DNA of 64,000 nt from JACMJL01 sp963791805 (GTDB lineage: Bacteria > Bacillota > Clostridia > Clostridiales > Clostridiaceae). The stretch is taken from positions 1,860,001 to 1,924,000 of the forward strand of contig CAWBTU010000006.1 of the NCBI GenBank assembly GCA_963791805.1, read 5' to 3'. The notes beneath the pieces were generated by a model that had not been told where the DNA came from, made no database searches, and worked only from the letters and a program-made list of their open reading frames with translations. Each line of letters opens with the position of its first letter. Position 1 is the first letter of the stretch. Positions 42,385-51,195 of this stretch are shown here, in pieces. The position numbers and the translations under genes were made by a program.

Positions 42385-42624
42385 TTGTTAGAAGAATTTT
42401 TAAAAGACACATATGGTATAATTGGTAGCGATGCAATCACTAGCCACTGTGGCACTCCTGTTAAAGGAACAGTGCTTCAATTGATAGAAATTGCAAAACG
42501 TGCGGGAAAAGAGCAGGCTCTTATAGACCATATAACAGATGAATTTGACAAAGCCAGTAAAGCAAGAGTCTTATCCTTCCTAGGTTCAGTTTTAAAAGGA
42601 TTTACTAATGATGGATTAGCTTAG
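42385..42624 (+). CDS. Hypothetical 79-residue protein
   Basis: A small soluble protein (LEEFLKDTYGIIGSDAITSH near the start, ending FLGSVLKGFTNDGLA) with no family that I recognise. It is mainly helical by pattern. The start is a TTG at 42385 with GAGGGGGTGA seven bases upstream, a strong site that supports the gene. It stands alone on the plus strand, divergent from the bio operon. Confidence 0.65.
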   Translation: MLEEFLKDTYGIIGSDAITSHCGTPVKGTVLQLIEIAKRAGKEQALIDHITDEFDKASKARVLSFLGSVLKGFTNDGLA

Positions 42625-42725
42625 AAGAATTTATTTTGCCATAAGTTGTAACATAACTCCAGGCCCTACGTTACTATTTTCCTTTTTATCGCTATTTATG
42701 TTTTCATATAATTCAATTGAAAATA

Positions 42726-42747
42726 CCATTATATATATATATAATGG
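42726..42747. promoter_or_regulatory. 22-bp perfect AT palindrome
   Basis: CCATT, a run of alternating AT, then AATGG form a perfect palindrome about 30 bases upstream of the EamA gene start. It could be an operator or a simple dinucleotide expansion. Confidence 0.35.
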
Positions 42748-42774
42748 GTAGGTGATAGCATAGAAAGGATTTTG

Positions 42775-43718
42775 ATGATCTTGGATAATAATAAAACTTT
42801 TACTAATAAAAAAGTAGTGCTTATAATTGCAACCCTTTGCTGTTTACTTTGGGGAAGTGCATATCCGGCAATAAAGAATGGCTATATTTTGTTTCACATT
42901 ACACCCGCAGATGTTTCTTCAAAACTTGTATTTGCTGGATATAGATTTATTCTTGCAGGTGCCATTTTACTACTAATTGCACAAGTCACTGGCAGAAAAA
43001 TATTTGCCATAACAAAAAAAAATGCATTTAACTTATTTCTTTTAGGTACTACTCAAACAATGTTACAATACATATTCTTTTATATAGGCTTGTCAAATAC
43101 TACTGGAGTAAAAGGTGCTATTATGAACTCTATGAGTACATTTTTTAGTGTTATTTTAGCTCATTATCTATATAAAAATGATAAACTGAATTTCAAGAAA
43201 AATAACAGGTTGTCTTATCGGTTTTCTAGGTGTGATGCTTGTAAATTTTAGCATGGGTTTGTTAAATTTCACCTTCACTCTAAAAGGTGAAGGCTTTATA
43301 ACAATTGCTGCTTTTGTTTTTTCTGCTTCTGCTATTTATGGAAAGAAACTTACTAAAGATATAGATGTTATGGTGGTAACTGGTTATAATCTTTTTATAG
43401 GTGGAGTTATGTTAACACTTATAGGACTAGTTTCTGGTGGGAGAGTAAATCACTTTACGGCTGAATCATCAGCGTTATTAATTTATATGGCAATTTTATC
43501 AGCAGCGAGCCTTTTCATTATGGACCTTACTTCTAAAATATAATAAGGTTGGGGTTGTATCAATTTTTATGTTTTTAGTACCTATTTTCGGAGCAATGCT
43601 TTCTTCTATATTTTTAAATGAAAATATTTTGGAAGCTAAAAATATTGTTGCTCTTGTTTTAGTATGCGCAGGAATTTGGATTGTTAATACTAATAAAGAG
43701 AGAGAATTCCAATCCTAA
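42775..43718 (+). pseudogene. EamA/DMT-family transporter, two frameshifts
   Basis: Three successive frames encode parts of one ten-helix EamA transporter. Frame 1 starts at ATG 42775 (AAAGGA upstream; LLWGSAYPAIKNGY near helix 1, YIGLSNTTGVKGAIM) and breaks at an A5 run (43198-43202). Frame 2 (LIGFLGVMLVNFS...FVFSASAIYGKKLTKD) breaks at a T4 run (43512-43515). Frame 3 ends the protein (NKVGVVSIFMFLVPIFGAMLSSIF, ending NTNKEREFQS). Deleting one A and one T restores the gene, so both changes are single-base insertions. EamA proteins export metabolites or amino acids; the substrate is unknown. Confidence 0.85.
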
Positions 43719-43758
43719 GCTTTGTAATTTATTTATCACGATAAATATCTAAAAAATT

Positions 43759-43809
43759 AGAACTCCATTTTATTTCAAAAAATATATGAAACAAAATGGA
43801 GTTCTTTTT
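43759..43809 (+). terminator. Terminator after the EamA gene
   Basis: AGAACTCCATTTT (43759-43771) pairs with AAAATGGAGTTCT (43793-43805), followed by TTTTT. Confidence 0.75.
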
Positions 43810-43836
43810 GTTGTAGCTATTCTATTATACTTGAAT

Positions 43837-44713
43837 TCATCTATGGTGATGATGACAACATGAGCAGTTATGCATTGGTATTGGTATTGGCATTGGCATT
43901 GGAGTTGGGGTTGGCATTGGAGTTGGCATTGGCATCATCTTATGACTTGGATGCTTACAAGGCATCTTACACTTTGCATGGTGCCATTGGCTGTTGCATG
44001 GGCGGCATTACTGGCTCTATCACTAATTTCATTGAAGTTGGTTCCATTACTGGTTGTATTTTTAATTGCAAGGTTATTGGTTCCATTACCACTGATCCCA
44101 TTTTAGGTTGTATATCTAATTCCATATTGCTTGGGTCCATCTTTGGATGTATTCCTATCTCCATATTGCCTGGCTCTACTTTAGGGTGTATTCCTATTTC
44201 CATATTACCTGGCTCTACTTTAGGCTGTATTCCTATTTCCATATTGCCTGACTGTACTTTGGGTTGTATTCCTATTTCCATATTGCCTGGCTGTACTTTA
44301 GGGTGTATTCCTATTTCCATATTACCTGGTTGAACTATAGGCTGTATTCCTATTTCCATATTGCCTGGCTGCACTTTGGGTTGTATTCCTATTTCCATAT
44401 TTCCTGGCTGTACTATAGGCTGTATTCCTATTTCCATATTTCCTGGTTGTACATTGGGTTGTATATTTATTTGCATATTACTTTGCTCTACCTTTGGTTG
44501 TACTTTTACTTGTGGTGCTTTATATGGTTTAGTATAAGGCTTCGAATATGGCTTTGAATATGGCATAGGTTTTGGTTTTGGCTTTTGTATAGGCTTCATT
44601 GGAACTTGGTCATGCCTCTCTATCTCCTGTTCCTCAATTCTTTGCATCATCATTGGACACATTATAGGTCTCTGTGAGGGTCCAAAATTTGACCTTCCAT
44701 AATTTATATACAT
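43837..44713 (-). CDS. Repeat-rich coat-like protein with displaced His/Cys tail
   Basis: The open frame (44713 to 43967, 248 residues) starts MYINYGRSNFGPSQRP and has a Lys/Pro/Tyr-rich stretch (SKPYSKPYTKPYKAP), then about ten 13-residue units of the NMEIGIQPKVQPG type and a Met/Pro-rich end. The frame stops at CKV, but the next frame continues without a gap: KCKMPCKHPSHKMMPMP, many Met-Pro pairs, and a metal-binding-like HNCSCCHHHHR ending at 43837. A one-base excess at the AAA of 43973-43975 would explain the break. The composition suggests a spore coat or surface protein. GGAGGAT supports the start. No known family is assigned. Confidence 0.7.
44095..44486 (-). repeat. About ten tandem 39-bp units
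   Basis: Each unit encodes the 13 residues NMEIGIQPKVQPG or a variant (Gln/His, Lys/Ile, Gln/Glu exchanges). Central units are almost identical at the DNA level, and edge units are more diverged, typical of expansion by unequal crossing-over or slippage. Confidence 0.9.
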
Positions 44714-44771
44714 TATTATCCTCCAAATAAATACTACATTGATTTATCATATGAATATTTCTTCTATTATG

Positions 44772-45710
44772 CTAATGATTATTGAAAATTTTTTTAGATT
44801 TTGAGGCATCTTCCTTTTCTCCTTCAGATTTATCATTGGTCTTTTTTTGCTGCGTCGTACCCGGAGAATCTTTATTTACACCATTTTCTTCAATCTCTGG
44901 TTTAATCTTAGTATTATTATCATTATTAGTTTTATTGTTATTTTTAGTGCTCTCATCATCAATAGTCTTAGAATTATTATCTTTTAAGTTTTTTTCCTTC
45001 TCAAGGTTATTCTTATTTAATGAATTATCCTCTTGCTTTTTCTTATCATCTACTGGAGCTTCTTTATTGATATTATTATCAGTTTTGTTTTCTTTATCAG
45101 TCTTAATATCTGTATTAGTTTTGATAAATTCCTGCTTGCTTTCTTTTCCATTATTATCTATAGTTGTGTTTATTTTGTTTTCTTCAATATATCTCTTCAA
45201 TTTATCAAGCTTTATAGTTTTCTCACTGCCTTTAGAGGATATTTCAACTGAAATTGTTTTTCCTTGACTAATATAATTATCATTAATAAAATTATCTTTC
45301 TTAGCCTGTGCAATCACTAGAATTAATGCATCATCAATATTTTTATTCTTTAACTCTAGGTTTTCAAGTAGAGTTTTTCCATCAGTATTTGTGGGTGAAG
45401 ATTTTATTATCCTATGAAAACGATTGATTTTAAGCTCAATAGATGGATTAATGCTCACTTGAATTGTGGCTGTTGGAGTATAATAGGCATAGGCACCATA
45501 GGCACCTCCACCAGAAATAAAAATCATGAATAATGCGGCTACTGCTATTATTTGCTTTATATAACTTTTTTCTTTTTTAATGGTTCCAGTATAAGTCTCG
45601 CCAATTTTAGGAGAATTTGTTGAAGCTATTACTTTAACAAATTCTCCTGTATTTGTAACTAAAATTGCACTATTCTTTTCAACCTTTAAAACTAGCCCTG
45701 TTTTATTCAT
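44772..45710 (-). CDS. rsgI: RsgI-type anti-sigma factor
   Basis: A 312-residue single-pass protein. The N-terminal RsgI domain (GLVLKVEKNSAILVTNTGEFVKV) binds SigI. A membrane helix (IIAVAALFMIFISGGGAYGAY) is followed by the conserved extracytoplasmic beginning TATIQVSINPSIELKINRFHRI and DGKTLLENLELKNKNIDDAL. The remaining ~150 residues are a low-complexity Lys/Asn/Asp/Glu tail without a recognisable carbohydrate-binding module. The ATG at 45710 follows AGGTG and overlaps the sigI stop. It controls SigI release at the membrane; the signal is unknown here. Confidence 0.9.
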   Translation of the reverse strand: MNKTGLVLKVEKNSAILVTNTGEFVKVIASTNSPKIGETYTGTIKKEKSYIKQIIAVAALFMIFISGGGAYGAYAYYTPTATIQVSINPSIELKINRFHRIIKSSPTNTDGKTLLENLELKNKNIDDALILVIAQAKKDNFINDNYISQGKTISVEISSKGSEKTIKLDKLKRYIEENKINTTIDNNGKESKQEFIKTNTDIKTDKENKTDNNINKEAPVDDKKKQEDNSLNKNNLEKEKNLKDNNSKTIDDESTKNNNKTNNDNNTKIKPEIEENGVNKDSPGTTQQKKTNDKSEGEKEDASKSKKIFNNH

Positions 45711-46386
45711 GTTTTTCACCTACCTCTATGTTAAAGTACGACTTTATATATAAATATTCACCACTGGAAAATATCAAAATTAATACTAAGATATACTTTC
45801 TCCACTTATCAATTAACTTTCTATTTGCACTTGTAAGCAAAATCATTTCCTTTATAGGAAGGCTTTTTTTCCTATTAATATGATCAATTATATTAATATC
45901 CTTTGAGCATTTTAAAGCTAGATTTAGCAGAGTATTTCTAGTATCTATATGTGAGGGGGAAGCCTGAATTATATCCTCTAATTTTAATTTGAAACCTAAT
46001 AGTTCCTTGGAAAATAGAGCTATCTCTTCAGCTTTTCTTAAGTTTTCCTGTTCTTTTTCAAATTCGAGTATAGCTCCTTTATTATCAATATAATTAATAC
46101 ATTCATCTTCATCCTTAAACATCAAGAATGGCGTATGTTTAGCTTTCCTAAAAAAATCTATTAAAGCATTTTTTATTAATACCTGAGCATAGCTGAAAAA
46201 ATTCCCTTTATTACTATCATAGCTATCGCAAGCAGTATTAAAGGCTATTATAGCTATGCTGAGCTCATCATCATTGAGCCAATCTAATTTTCTACTACAT
46301 ACCTTACAGGCACAGTTATATATGAAACCTTTGTTTTCTTCTATGAATTTATTTCTGTTGTTCATTAGAAGAGGCTCTTTTTCCAT
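45703..46386 (-). CDS. sigI: RNA polymerase sigma factor SigI
   Basis: A 227-residue sigma-70-family factor of the SigI group: core region FIEENKGFIYNCACKVCSRKLDWLNDDELSIA and YAQVLIKNALIDFFRK in region 2, and a C-terminal helical domain with LPIKEMILLTSANRKLIDKWRKYI. SigI factors control heat/envelope stress and, in cellulolytic clostridia, extracellular enzymes. GGGGTGAT precedes the ATG. The gene overlaps rsgI and has an ACCCCT...CGTA type promoter upstream, suggesting autoregulation. Confidence 0.92.
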   Translation of the reverse strand: MEKEPLLMNNRNKFIEENKGFIYNCACKVCSRKLDWLNDDELSIAIIAFNTACDSYDSNKGNFFSYAQVLIKNALIDFFRKAKHTPFLMFKDEDECINYIDNKGAILEFEKEQENLRKAEEIALFSKELLGFKLKLEDIIQASPSHIDTRNTLLNLALKCSKDINIIDHINRKKSLPIKEMILLTSANRKLIDKWRKYILVLILIFSSGEYLYIKSYFNIEVGEKHE

Positions 46387-46408
46387 GAGATCACCCCTTT
46401 ATATTTAA

Positions 46409-46437
46409 TACGTATATTATACTAATTTTTTAGGGGT
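46409..46437 (-). promoter_or_regulatory. SigI-type promoter of sigI
   Basis: On the minus strand ACCCCT (46432-46437), 19 bases, then CGTA (46409-46412). It resembles the ACCCCC/CGAA consensus known for SigI promoters. The divergent gene has the same elements with the same spacing. Confidence 0.6.
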
Positions 46438-46468
46438 ACTAAAACAAATATATTATTTTGTCGAATGC

Positions 46469-46497
46469 ACCCCCTAAAATAAAATCCAAGTTGCGTA
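46469..46497 (+). promoter_or_regulatory. SigI-type promoter of the divergent exported-protein genes
   Basis: ACCCCC (46469-46474), 19 bases, then CGTA (46494-46497). The match to the opposing sigI promoter in sequence and spacing suggests that the two downstream genes are SigI targets. Confidence 0.6.
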
Positions 46498-46531
46498 TAA
46501 TAAAATATAAAACATAAAGGGGGTTTAGGAT

Positions 46532-46864
46532 ATGTATAAAAAGATTATTGCTCTATTATTACTTTCTGCTATCTTATTTAGTGGATGCTCAAGTTCTAAT
46601 TCTACATCAAATAAAACAAGCTCAACAAAAAAATCTAATATCACGGTTCCTAAGACAGGTACTTTAAACTCTGTTACTGACTCGCAAAAGCAAGCCGCCA
46701 CTATTACTAATTCAGAAGTTAAGGATACCCCTAAAAAGGCTATATCACCTCCCTTAACTTCAACTGAAAAGGCAAAAGTAAATGATAAGGTAAACTCAGT
46801 AGTTAATTCAGTAGATGATGCCTTAAACTCCCTAGATGATGCAAAAGATTTAGATTTAAATTAA
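46532..46864 (+). CDS. Hypothetical lipoprotein, probable SigI target
   Basis: A 110-residue lipoprotein: MYKKIIALLLLSAILFSGC with lipobox FSGC (Cys19), then a Ser/Thr/Lys-rich linker and a short C-terminal helical stretch (EKAKVNDKVNSVVNSVDDAL). The ATG has AAAGGGGGT upstream. It is separated by a few bases from the next exported protein gene, so the two form an operon behind a SigI-type promoter. No known family recognised. Confidence 0.7.
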   Translation: MYKKIIALLLLSAILFSGCSSSNSTSNKTSSTKKSNITVPKTGTLNSVTDSQKQAATITNSEVKDTPKKAISPPLTSTEKAKVNDKVNSVVNSVDDALNSLDDAKDLDLN

Positions 46865-46889
46865 CAAGATGAAAGGTGGAGAATTAATT

Positions 46890-47573
46890 ATGAAAAACAA
46901 AATTATGGCAATTGTATTGACAGGAGTAATGCTAATGCCAACACTTGCATATGCAAAAGGTCAAAATGAAGCTCCAAAAGGAAAAACTGAAGTTAAGGCA
47001 CAGTCTCAAAGTACATCTCTGAAAACAGAGGAAAATACCAAAGCACAAGAAAACAAAGCTAAAGCACAGGAAAACAAGGCTGAAAATAAGGCAGCAATTG
47101 AAGAGTTTAAAGCTCAAATAAAAGCTAAGCATGAAATTATGAAAGCAAACACTCAAAAGAGTATTGCATTAAAAAAACAAATTAGTTCTAAAAAACAAGA
47201 AATAGCTTTAATATTGGCAGATATTAAAGCTGGGAAAAAGACCTTATCACCTGAACAATTAGATCTTTTAACTGCTAAAGCTGATATTGTAAAAGAAACT
47301 GTTGCTACAGTAAAAACCTTACCAACTATAAACCCTGATGTCGATAATACTCAACAGAAAATCAAAGGTAAGAATTTTGAAGCTGCACTTTCTTCTCTAG
47401 ATAAGGTTATTGCTAAGCAAGAAGCTAGATATGCTAAACTTGTTGAATTAAATACGAATATGGATGCTTTACTTGCTATTGCTAGACAAGCTCAGCCTGT
47501 AACCACAGACGTACAAACTTCAACTGATACAACTAATACAAACACTTCAGACACTACTGCTAATGCGCAATAA
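46890..47573 (+). CDS. Exported coiled-coil protein, probable SigI target
   Basis: A 227-residue protein with a signal peptide (MKNKIMAIVLTGVMLMPTLAYAKG, cleavage probably after AYA), a Gln/Lys/Glu/Ala-rich region with repeated KAQENKA units, a long helical stretch (IEEFKAQIKAKHEIM, ISSKKQEIALILADI) and a Thr-rich tail. I do not recognise a family. The ATG at 46890 follows GGTGGAG; the open frame starts earlier at 46869. Co-transcription with the lipoprotein gene is likely, and a terminator follows. Confidence 0.7.
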   Translation: MKNKIMAIVLTGVMLMPTLAYAKGQNEAPKGKTEVKAQSQSTSLKTEENTKAQENKAKAQENKAENKAAIEEFKAQIKAKHEIMKANTQKSIALKKQISSKKQEIALILADIKAGKKTLSPEQLDLLTAKADIVKETVATVKTLPTINPDVDNTQQKIKGKNFEAALSSLDKVIAKQEARYAKLVELNTNMDALLAIARQAQPVTTDVQTSTDTTNTNTSDTTANAQ

Positions 47574-47583
47574 AAAAGCATAA

Positions 47584-47611
47584 AAAAATACAGCACTTTT
47601 GCTGTATTTTT
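47584..47611 (+). terminator. Terminator of the exported-protein operon
   Basis: AAAAATACAGCA (47584-47595) and TGCTGTATTTTT (47600-47611) form a perfect stem with a four-base loop; the T-rich arm serves as the tail. Confidence 0.8.
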
Positions 47612-47649
47612 TCTTCATTTTTAACAAAGTTTAAACCTGTAAAATATTT

Positions 47650-47943
47650 TCAAATTATACTTATGATATCCTCTTTTTCAATATCAATTATCTCCGCATC
47701 AGTATTAGCTTCAATAAAGGTTATGATATTCTCCATCATAGAATCTACTATTGATGATGTTCCACATATTCCGACAACTCCTATAACTATTATTTGATGA
47801 ATATCCTGCTCTTCTACTTCTGCTACTGAAATATTAAATTTGTTTTTTAGTTTTTGAACTATACTTTTTACCACCATTCTTTTTTCCTTTAATGAATGCA
47901 CCCAACTGGCTCTTAGTGTGAATTTCATAAGTAAAATCTTCAT
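47650..47943 (-). CDS. DUF503 (YlxP-like) protein
   Basis: A 97-residue protein of the DUF503/YlxP family: MKILLMKFTLRASWVHSLKEKRMVVKSI is the hallmark beginning, followed by NKFNISVAEVEEQD. These small proteins are often encoded near translation or ribosome-maturation genes in Firmicutes; their role is not settled. It starts 21 bases after the YhaM-like nuclease gene, so they are probably co-transcribed. Confidence 0.85.
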   Translation of the reverse strand: MKILLMKFTLRASWVHSLKEKRMVVKSIVQKLKNKFNISVAEVEEQDIHQIIVIGVVGICGTSSIVDSMMENIITFIEANTDAEIIDIEKEDIISII

Positions 47944-47964
47944 TTTCTACTCACCATCTCTTTA

Positions 47965-48867
47965 CTATAAATATAATTTGGTTTCAATTCTTCTATCATA
48001 TTCTGACCAATTACCTGGCTGTGTTTTATCCTTTACTTGAGAAATCTTATTCATAGTAGCATCTAATGAATCAGCATAATTTAATATAAATGACTCTTCC
48101 ATATTCATTGCTCTAGGCGAACCATGTTCAAGAGTTCCATGATGTTGAACAATACAGCCTTTTATTCTCGTAACAAAATCCTCTGAATAAAAAGCAGGTT
48201 TTTCGCTTATAGCTTTATCTATTAACTCTGTTCCAATAACAATATGACCTTCCATTTCACCTCTAAGGGTATATTTAAAGGGACCATCATAATATAATTC
48301 GTAAACCTTCCCAATATCATGAAGTTTTGCAGCAAGCACCGCTATTTCTGTTCTCCTACATTTATACCTGTCACAAAGCATAGCTGTTAAATACATAACA
48401 TTTAGGGTATGTTCTGCAAGTCCACCTATATAATTATGATGCATAGAAACTCCACCTATGCCTCTTTTAAATTTATCTAAAAATATTTCATCCTTGAAGA
48501 AATATTCATTCAAAGCCTTACCTTCTCTTGAAATAATATATTGATTTGTATATAATTCGATTTCAGCCATAATCTCTTCAATGGGTCTCTTCACAGTAGG
48601 AAGATAATCTGAGTAATTGTAATCTGAAATAAACTTATATTTCTTCACATCTAAATTTACCCCTTTAATTCCCTCAAGCTCCATTACACTTCCTTCTTTA
48701 ATGTCCCCAGATTTACTTGGTATATTAGCTTTTATTTCTCCACTTTTATCTGCCAACATACATACAACCTTATCAGGCTCCTTAAAAACTATTTTCATTA
48801 CCATCAATGATATCTTTATAATGCTTCCACTTTTCATATCACTTAAATAATTATCTTTTTCACTCAT
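47965..48867 (-). CDS. YhaM-like 3'-5' exoribonuclease (OB fold plus HD domain)
   Basis: A 300-residue protein with an N-terminal OB-fold (ISLMVMKIVFKEPDKVVCMLADKSGEIKANI) and an HD domain (MHHNYIGGLAEHTLNVMYL, LAAKLHDIGKVYELYY, VQHHGTLEHGS), the YhaM/CbfA layout. YhaM trims RNA 3' ends in Gram-positive bacteria. I chose the ATG at 48867 because GGAGG lies directly upstream; the frame opens at 48879. It is followed by the DUF503 gene. Confidence 0.9.
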   Translation of the reverse strand: MSEKDNYLSDMKSGSIIKISLMVMKIVFKEPDKVVCMLADKSGEIKANIPSKSGDIKEGSVMELEGIKGVNLDVKKYKFISDYNYSDYLPTVKRPIEEIMAEIELYTNQYIISREGKALNEYFFKDEIFLDKFKRGIGGVSMHHNYIGGLAEHTLNVMYLTAMLCDRYKCRRTEIAVLAAKLHDIGKVYELYYDGPFKYTLRGEMEGHIVIGTELIDKAISEKPAFYSEDFVTRIKGCIVQHHGTLEHGSPRAMNMEESFILNYADSLDATMNKISQVKDKTQPGNWSEYDRRIETKLYL

Positions 48868-48948
48868 ATTTTCCTCCAAATTAAATCTTTTTTTAATTGT
48901 AGTATGTGTAAAAAATTTATATATACTTATCCTATGACTCGTTTATAT

Positions 48949-48990
48949 AAAAAAGCATCCATAGACTTGATCTTAACAAATCTATGGATG
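48949..48990 (-). terminator. Terminator of the acyl carrier protein operon
   Basis: CATCCATAGA (48957-48966) and TCTATGGATG (48981-48990) pair perfectly; the minus strand continues CTTTTTT. Confidence 0.8.
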
Positions 48991-49029
48991 TTCTCGGAGT
49001 TCTTTTGTGATTACTTTTAAACGCTGGTA

Positions 49030-49254
49030 TTATGCGATTTTCTCCAAATACTCAACAACATCCCCAACTGTTCTGAAATCCATTATATCGTCTTCTGGAA
49101 TTTCAAAATTAAGAATATCTTCAAGTTCACATATCACTTCAACTGTATCAAGTGAAGTAAGTCCTATATCATTTACTAAATGACTCTCTAAATGTATTTC
49201 ATCCATACTTATTCCTATGCAATCACTTATTACTTTAGCTACTGTTTTGAACAT
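49030..49254 (-). CDS. Acyl carrier protein
   Basis: A 74-residue carrier protein. The phosphopantetheine attachment Ser lies in GLTSLDTVEV (about residues 32-41); the usual preceding Asp of the DSL motif is Thr here, while the rest of the helix-II face (VEVICELEDILNFEIP) is conserved. It starts nine bases downstream of the frameshifted acyl-activating enzyme gene, so the two would form a dedicated activation/carrier pair rather than the main fatty-acid ACP. Terminator downstream. Confidence 0.85.
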   Translation of the reverse strand: MFKTVAKVISDCIGISMDEIHLESHLVNDIGLTSLDTVEVICELEDILNFEIPEDDIMDFRTVGDVVEYLEKIA

Positions 49255-49260
49255 TATTAA

Positions 49261-50943
49261 TTACCCCTTTATACTTCTTTTTATTTTTTTAGTAGATGTC
49301 TTTTCAAATTCATTTTCTCTTATTTTAAAGTCTACCAATATTTTTATAAGCAGGAAGAGTTTTATTTATAGACTCTATTTCCTTTTTCAATATCCTCTTC
49401 CACCTTGTTTCCTGTCAGTACTATTCGTATACTCCGTATCTAAAAATACTTCTGCAGTTATTGATAGTTCTTTATCCTTTTCACCCTTAACGGAATATAC
49501 CAATGCTTCATTGACGTATGGTATTGTTAAAAGTAGCATTTCAAGTTCTTCAGGATAGATATTCTTTCCATTGCTCAGTATTATTAGGTTCTTTTTTCTT
49601 CCAGTGATAAACAAGAATCCATCCTTATCTATTTTCCCGATATCCCCTGTATTAAACCAACCATCTATAATAACTTTGTTAGTCTCAACTTCATTTTTAT
49701 AGTAGCCTGCCATTACATTAGTTCCTTTTACGAGGATTTCACCCTCACCATTTTCATCTTCATTGATAATTTTAACTTCGTTGCAGGATAAAATACGTCC
49801 TACGCTTCCATCGCAATAATACTCATTCCTATTAACTGCTACTATAGGCGAACATTCAGTAATTCCATATCCGTTTAATACATTTATGCCAAAGGATCTA
49901 AACCCGCTTACATATTTAGGATCAAGTGGTGCTCCTCCGCAAACTATTAGCTTTAATTCTCCACCAAAGCCTTCTATAATATCTTTAAATAGATACTTTC
50001 TTACATCGATACCAATTTTTAAAAGAAAATCACTTACTTTTGTAATACGCCTTAGAGATTTATCTTTATTTTTTGTTTTTGCTGTCTGCCAAATTCTCTT
50101 GTAAAGCACTTCAATATATAAAGGAACTAAAAATAAATGCTCCGGTTTATAATATTTGAAATCACTTGAAATTCTTTTCATACTATTATTTATGCAAATA
50201 GTTGTTCCCACATTTAACATGGCTAAAATCGATGCAGCTATTCCATATGTATGATTTAGCGGTAACACTGCTACTGAAGTTGTGTAGACTTTAACATTTT
50301 CGTTAGAACTACAAGCATTAGAGGTTATATTCTTATGAGTCAACATAACTCCCTTGCTTACACCAGTAGTTCCAGAAGTATAATGTATTGCTGCCACCTG
50401 ATTCATATCTACTACAATTTTTTCAAAATCACTATTACCCTGTGCAACAAGTTCTTCTCCATTTGATAGCAATTTTGAGAAACTTAATACTTTATTATCT
50501 TCATCTGCTTTATCCATATTAATCAAAATTAGCTGGTTACCAAAAAACTCTTTTGCTTCATTAATAGTTTTTTCTAGCTTACCAGAAAAAACTGCTACCC
50601 TACAATCAGCTTCTTTTAGTAATCCAATAATATCTTTATTACTAAGCTCTTTGTCTATAGGAACTATTATATTTGAACTAGTAGCAGCTGCAAAATAAGT
50701 TACAATCCACTCATAGCTATTTTCTCCAATAACAGCTATATTAGAATTTCTTATATCCATCTTAAGAAAAAAAGTTCCTAAAAATTTAATATCATTACAA
50801 AATTGCTCATAGGTTTTTTCTATTTCTGTATTAGATTTCTTATATCTAAAAGCAATTCTTTCTTTATGGTTTAATAAACAATTTATTGAAAATTCTTTTA
50901 AATCATTGATTACTGGTACTTTATTTAATGGGTAATCTTTCAA
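49261..50943 (-). pseudogene. AMP-forming acyl-CoA/ACP synthetase, C-terminus broken by three frameshifts
   Basis: The main frame (50943 to 49387) encodes the AMP-binding domain with IHYTSGTTGVSKGVMLTH (P-loop), LNGYGITECSPIVA and GWFNTGDIGKIDKDGFL, but ends abnormally at GGRGY. Three nearby GG dinucleotides (plus-strand CC at 49403, 49381 and 49335), if each reduced to one G, restore VEEDIEKEIESINKTL, then PAYKNIVDFKIRENEFEK, then TSTKKIKRSIKG, the normal C-terminal subdomain with its catalytic Lys, ending at 49261. As written the enzyme is truncated. It precedes the ACP gene by six bases, so its partner is probably that ACP. Confidence 0.85.
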
Positions 50944-51041
50944 TGCAAATATCCACCTTTCTCGTTGTCACTTCTTCTGTAAAATTTGAATTAAATTTTA
51001 ATATTCTTTTAAAATTATATAGCATTAGCTTGTACTATACA

Positions 51042-51069
51042 ATATTTTTATTTGTTCCATATTAATCCT
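51042..51069 (+). repeat. Left copy of the 28-bp direct repeat flanking the insertion sequence
   Basis: Identical over 28 bp to 52717-52744 (begins ATATTTTTATTTG, ends ATATTAATCCT). Long target duplications of this size are known for IS1202-type elements. Confidence 0.85.
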
Positions 51070-51195
51070 TCTGATTGATTAGTGATAATGTCTTAGTGTA
51101 CCACACTGGATTATGTCCCAAATAGATAACTTATAGTAAAATAGACCTCATGACTAAGAAATGAGGTGGACATAATCAGAAAGGTGATTTTAACT

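Noticed and set aside
43860..44333. Long open frame on the plus strand opposite the 39-bp repeats
   Set aside because: It is the mirror of the repeat gene; the 39-bp period keeps the opposite strand open. It has no ribosome site, and its product is a repetitive hydrophobic sequence.
44095..44486. Regular 39-bp repeats that could look like a CRISPR array
   Set aside because: There are no variable spacers; the units are contiguous and translate into in-frame 13-residue repeats.
44782..45267. Plus-strand open frame opposite the low-complexity tail of rsgI
   Set aside because: It mirrors the Lys/Asn/Asp-rich codons and gives a Leu/Phe/Ser-rich product without a start signal.
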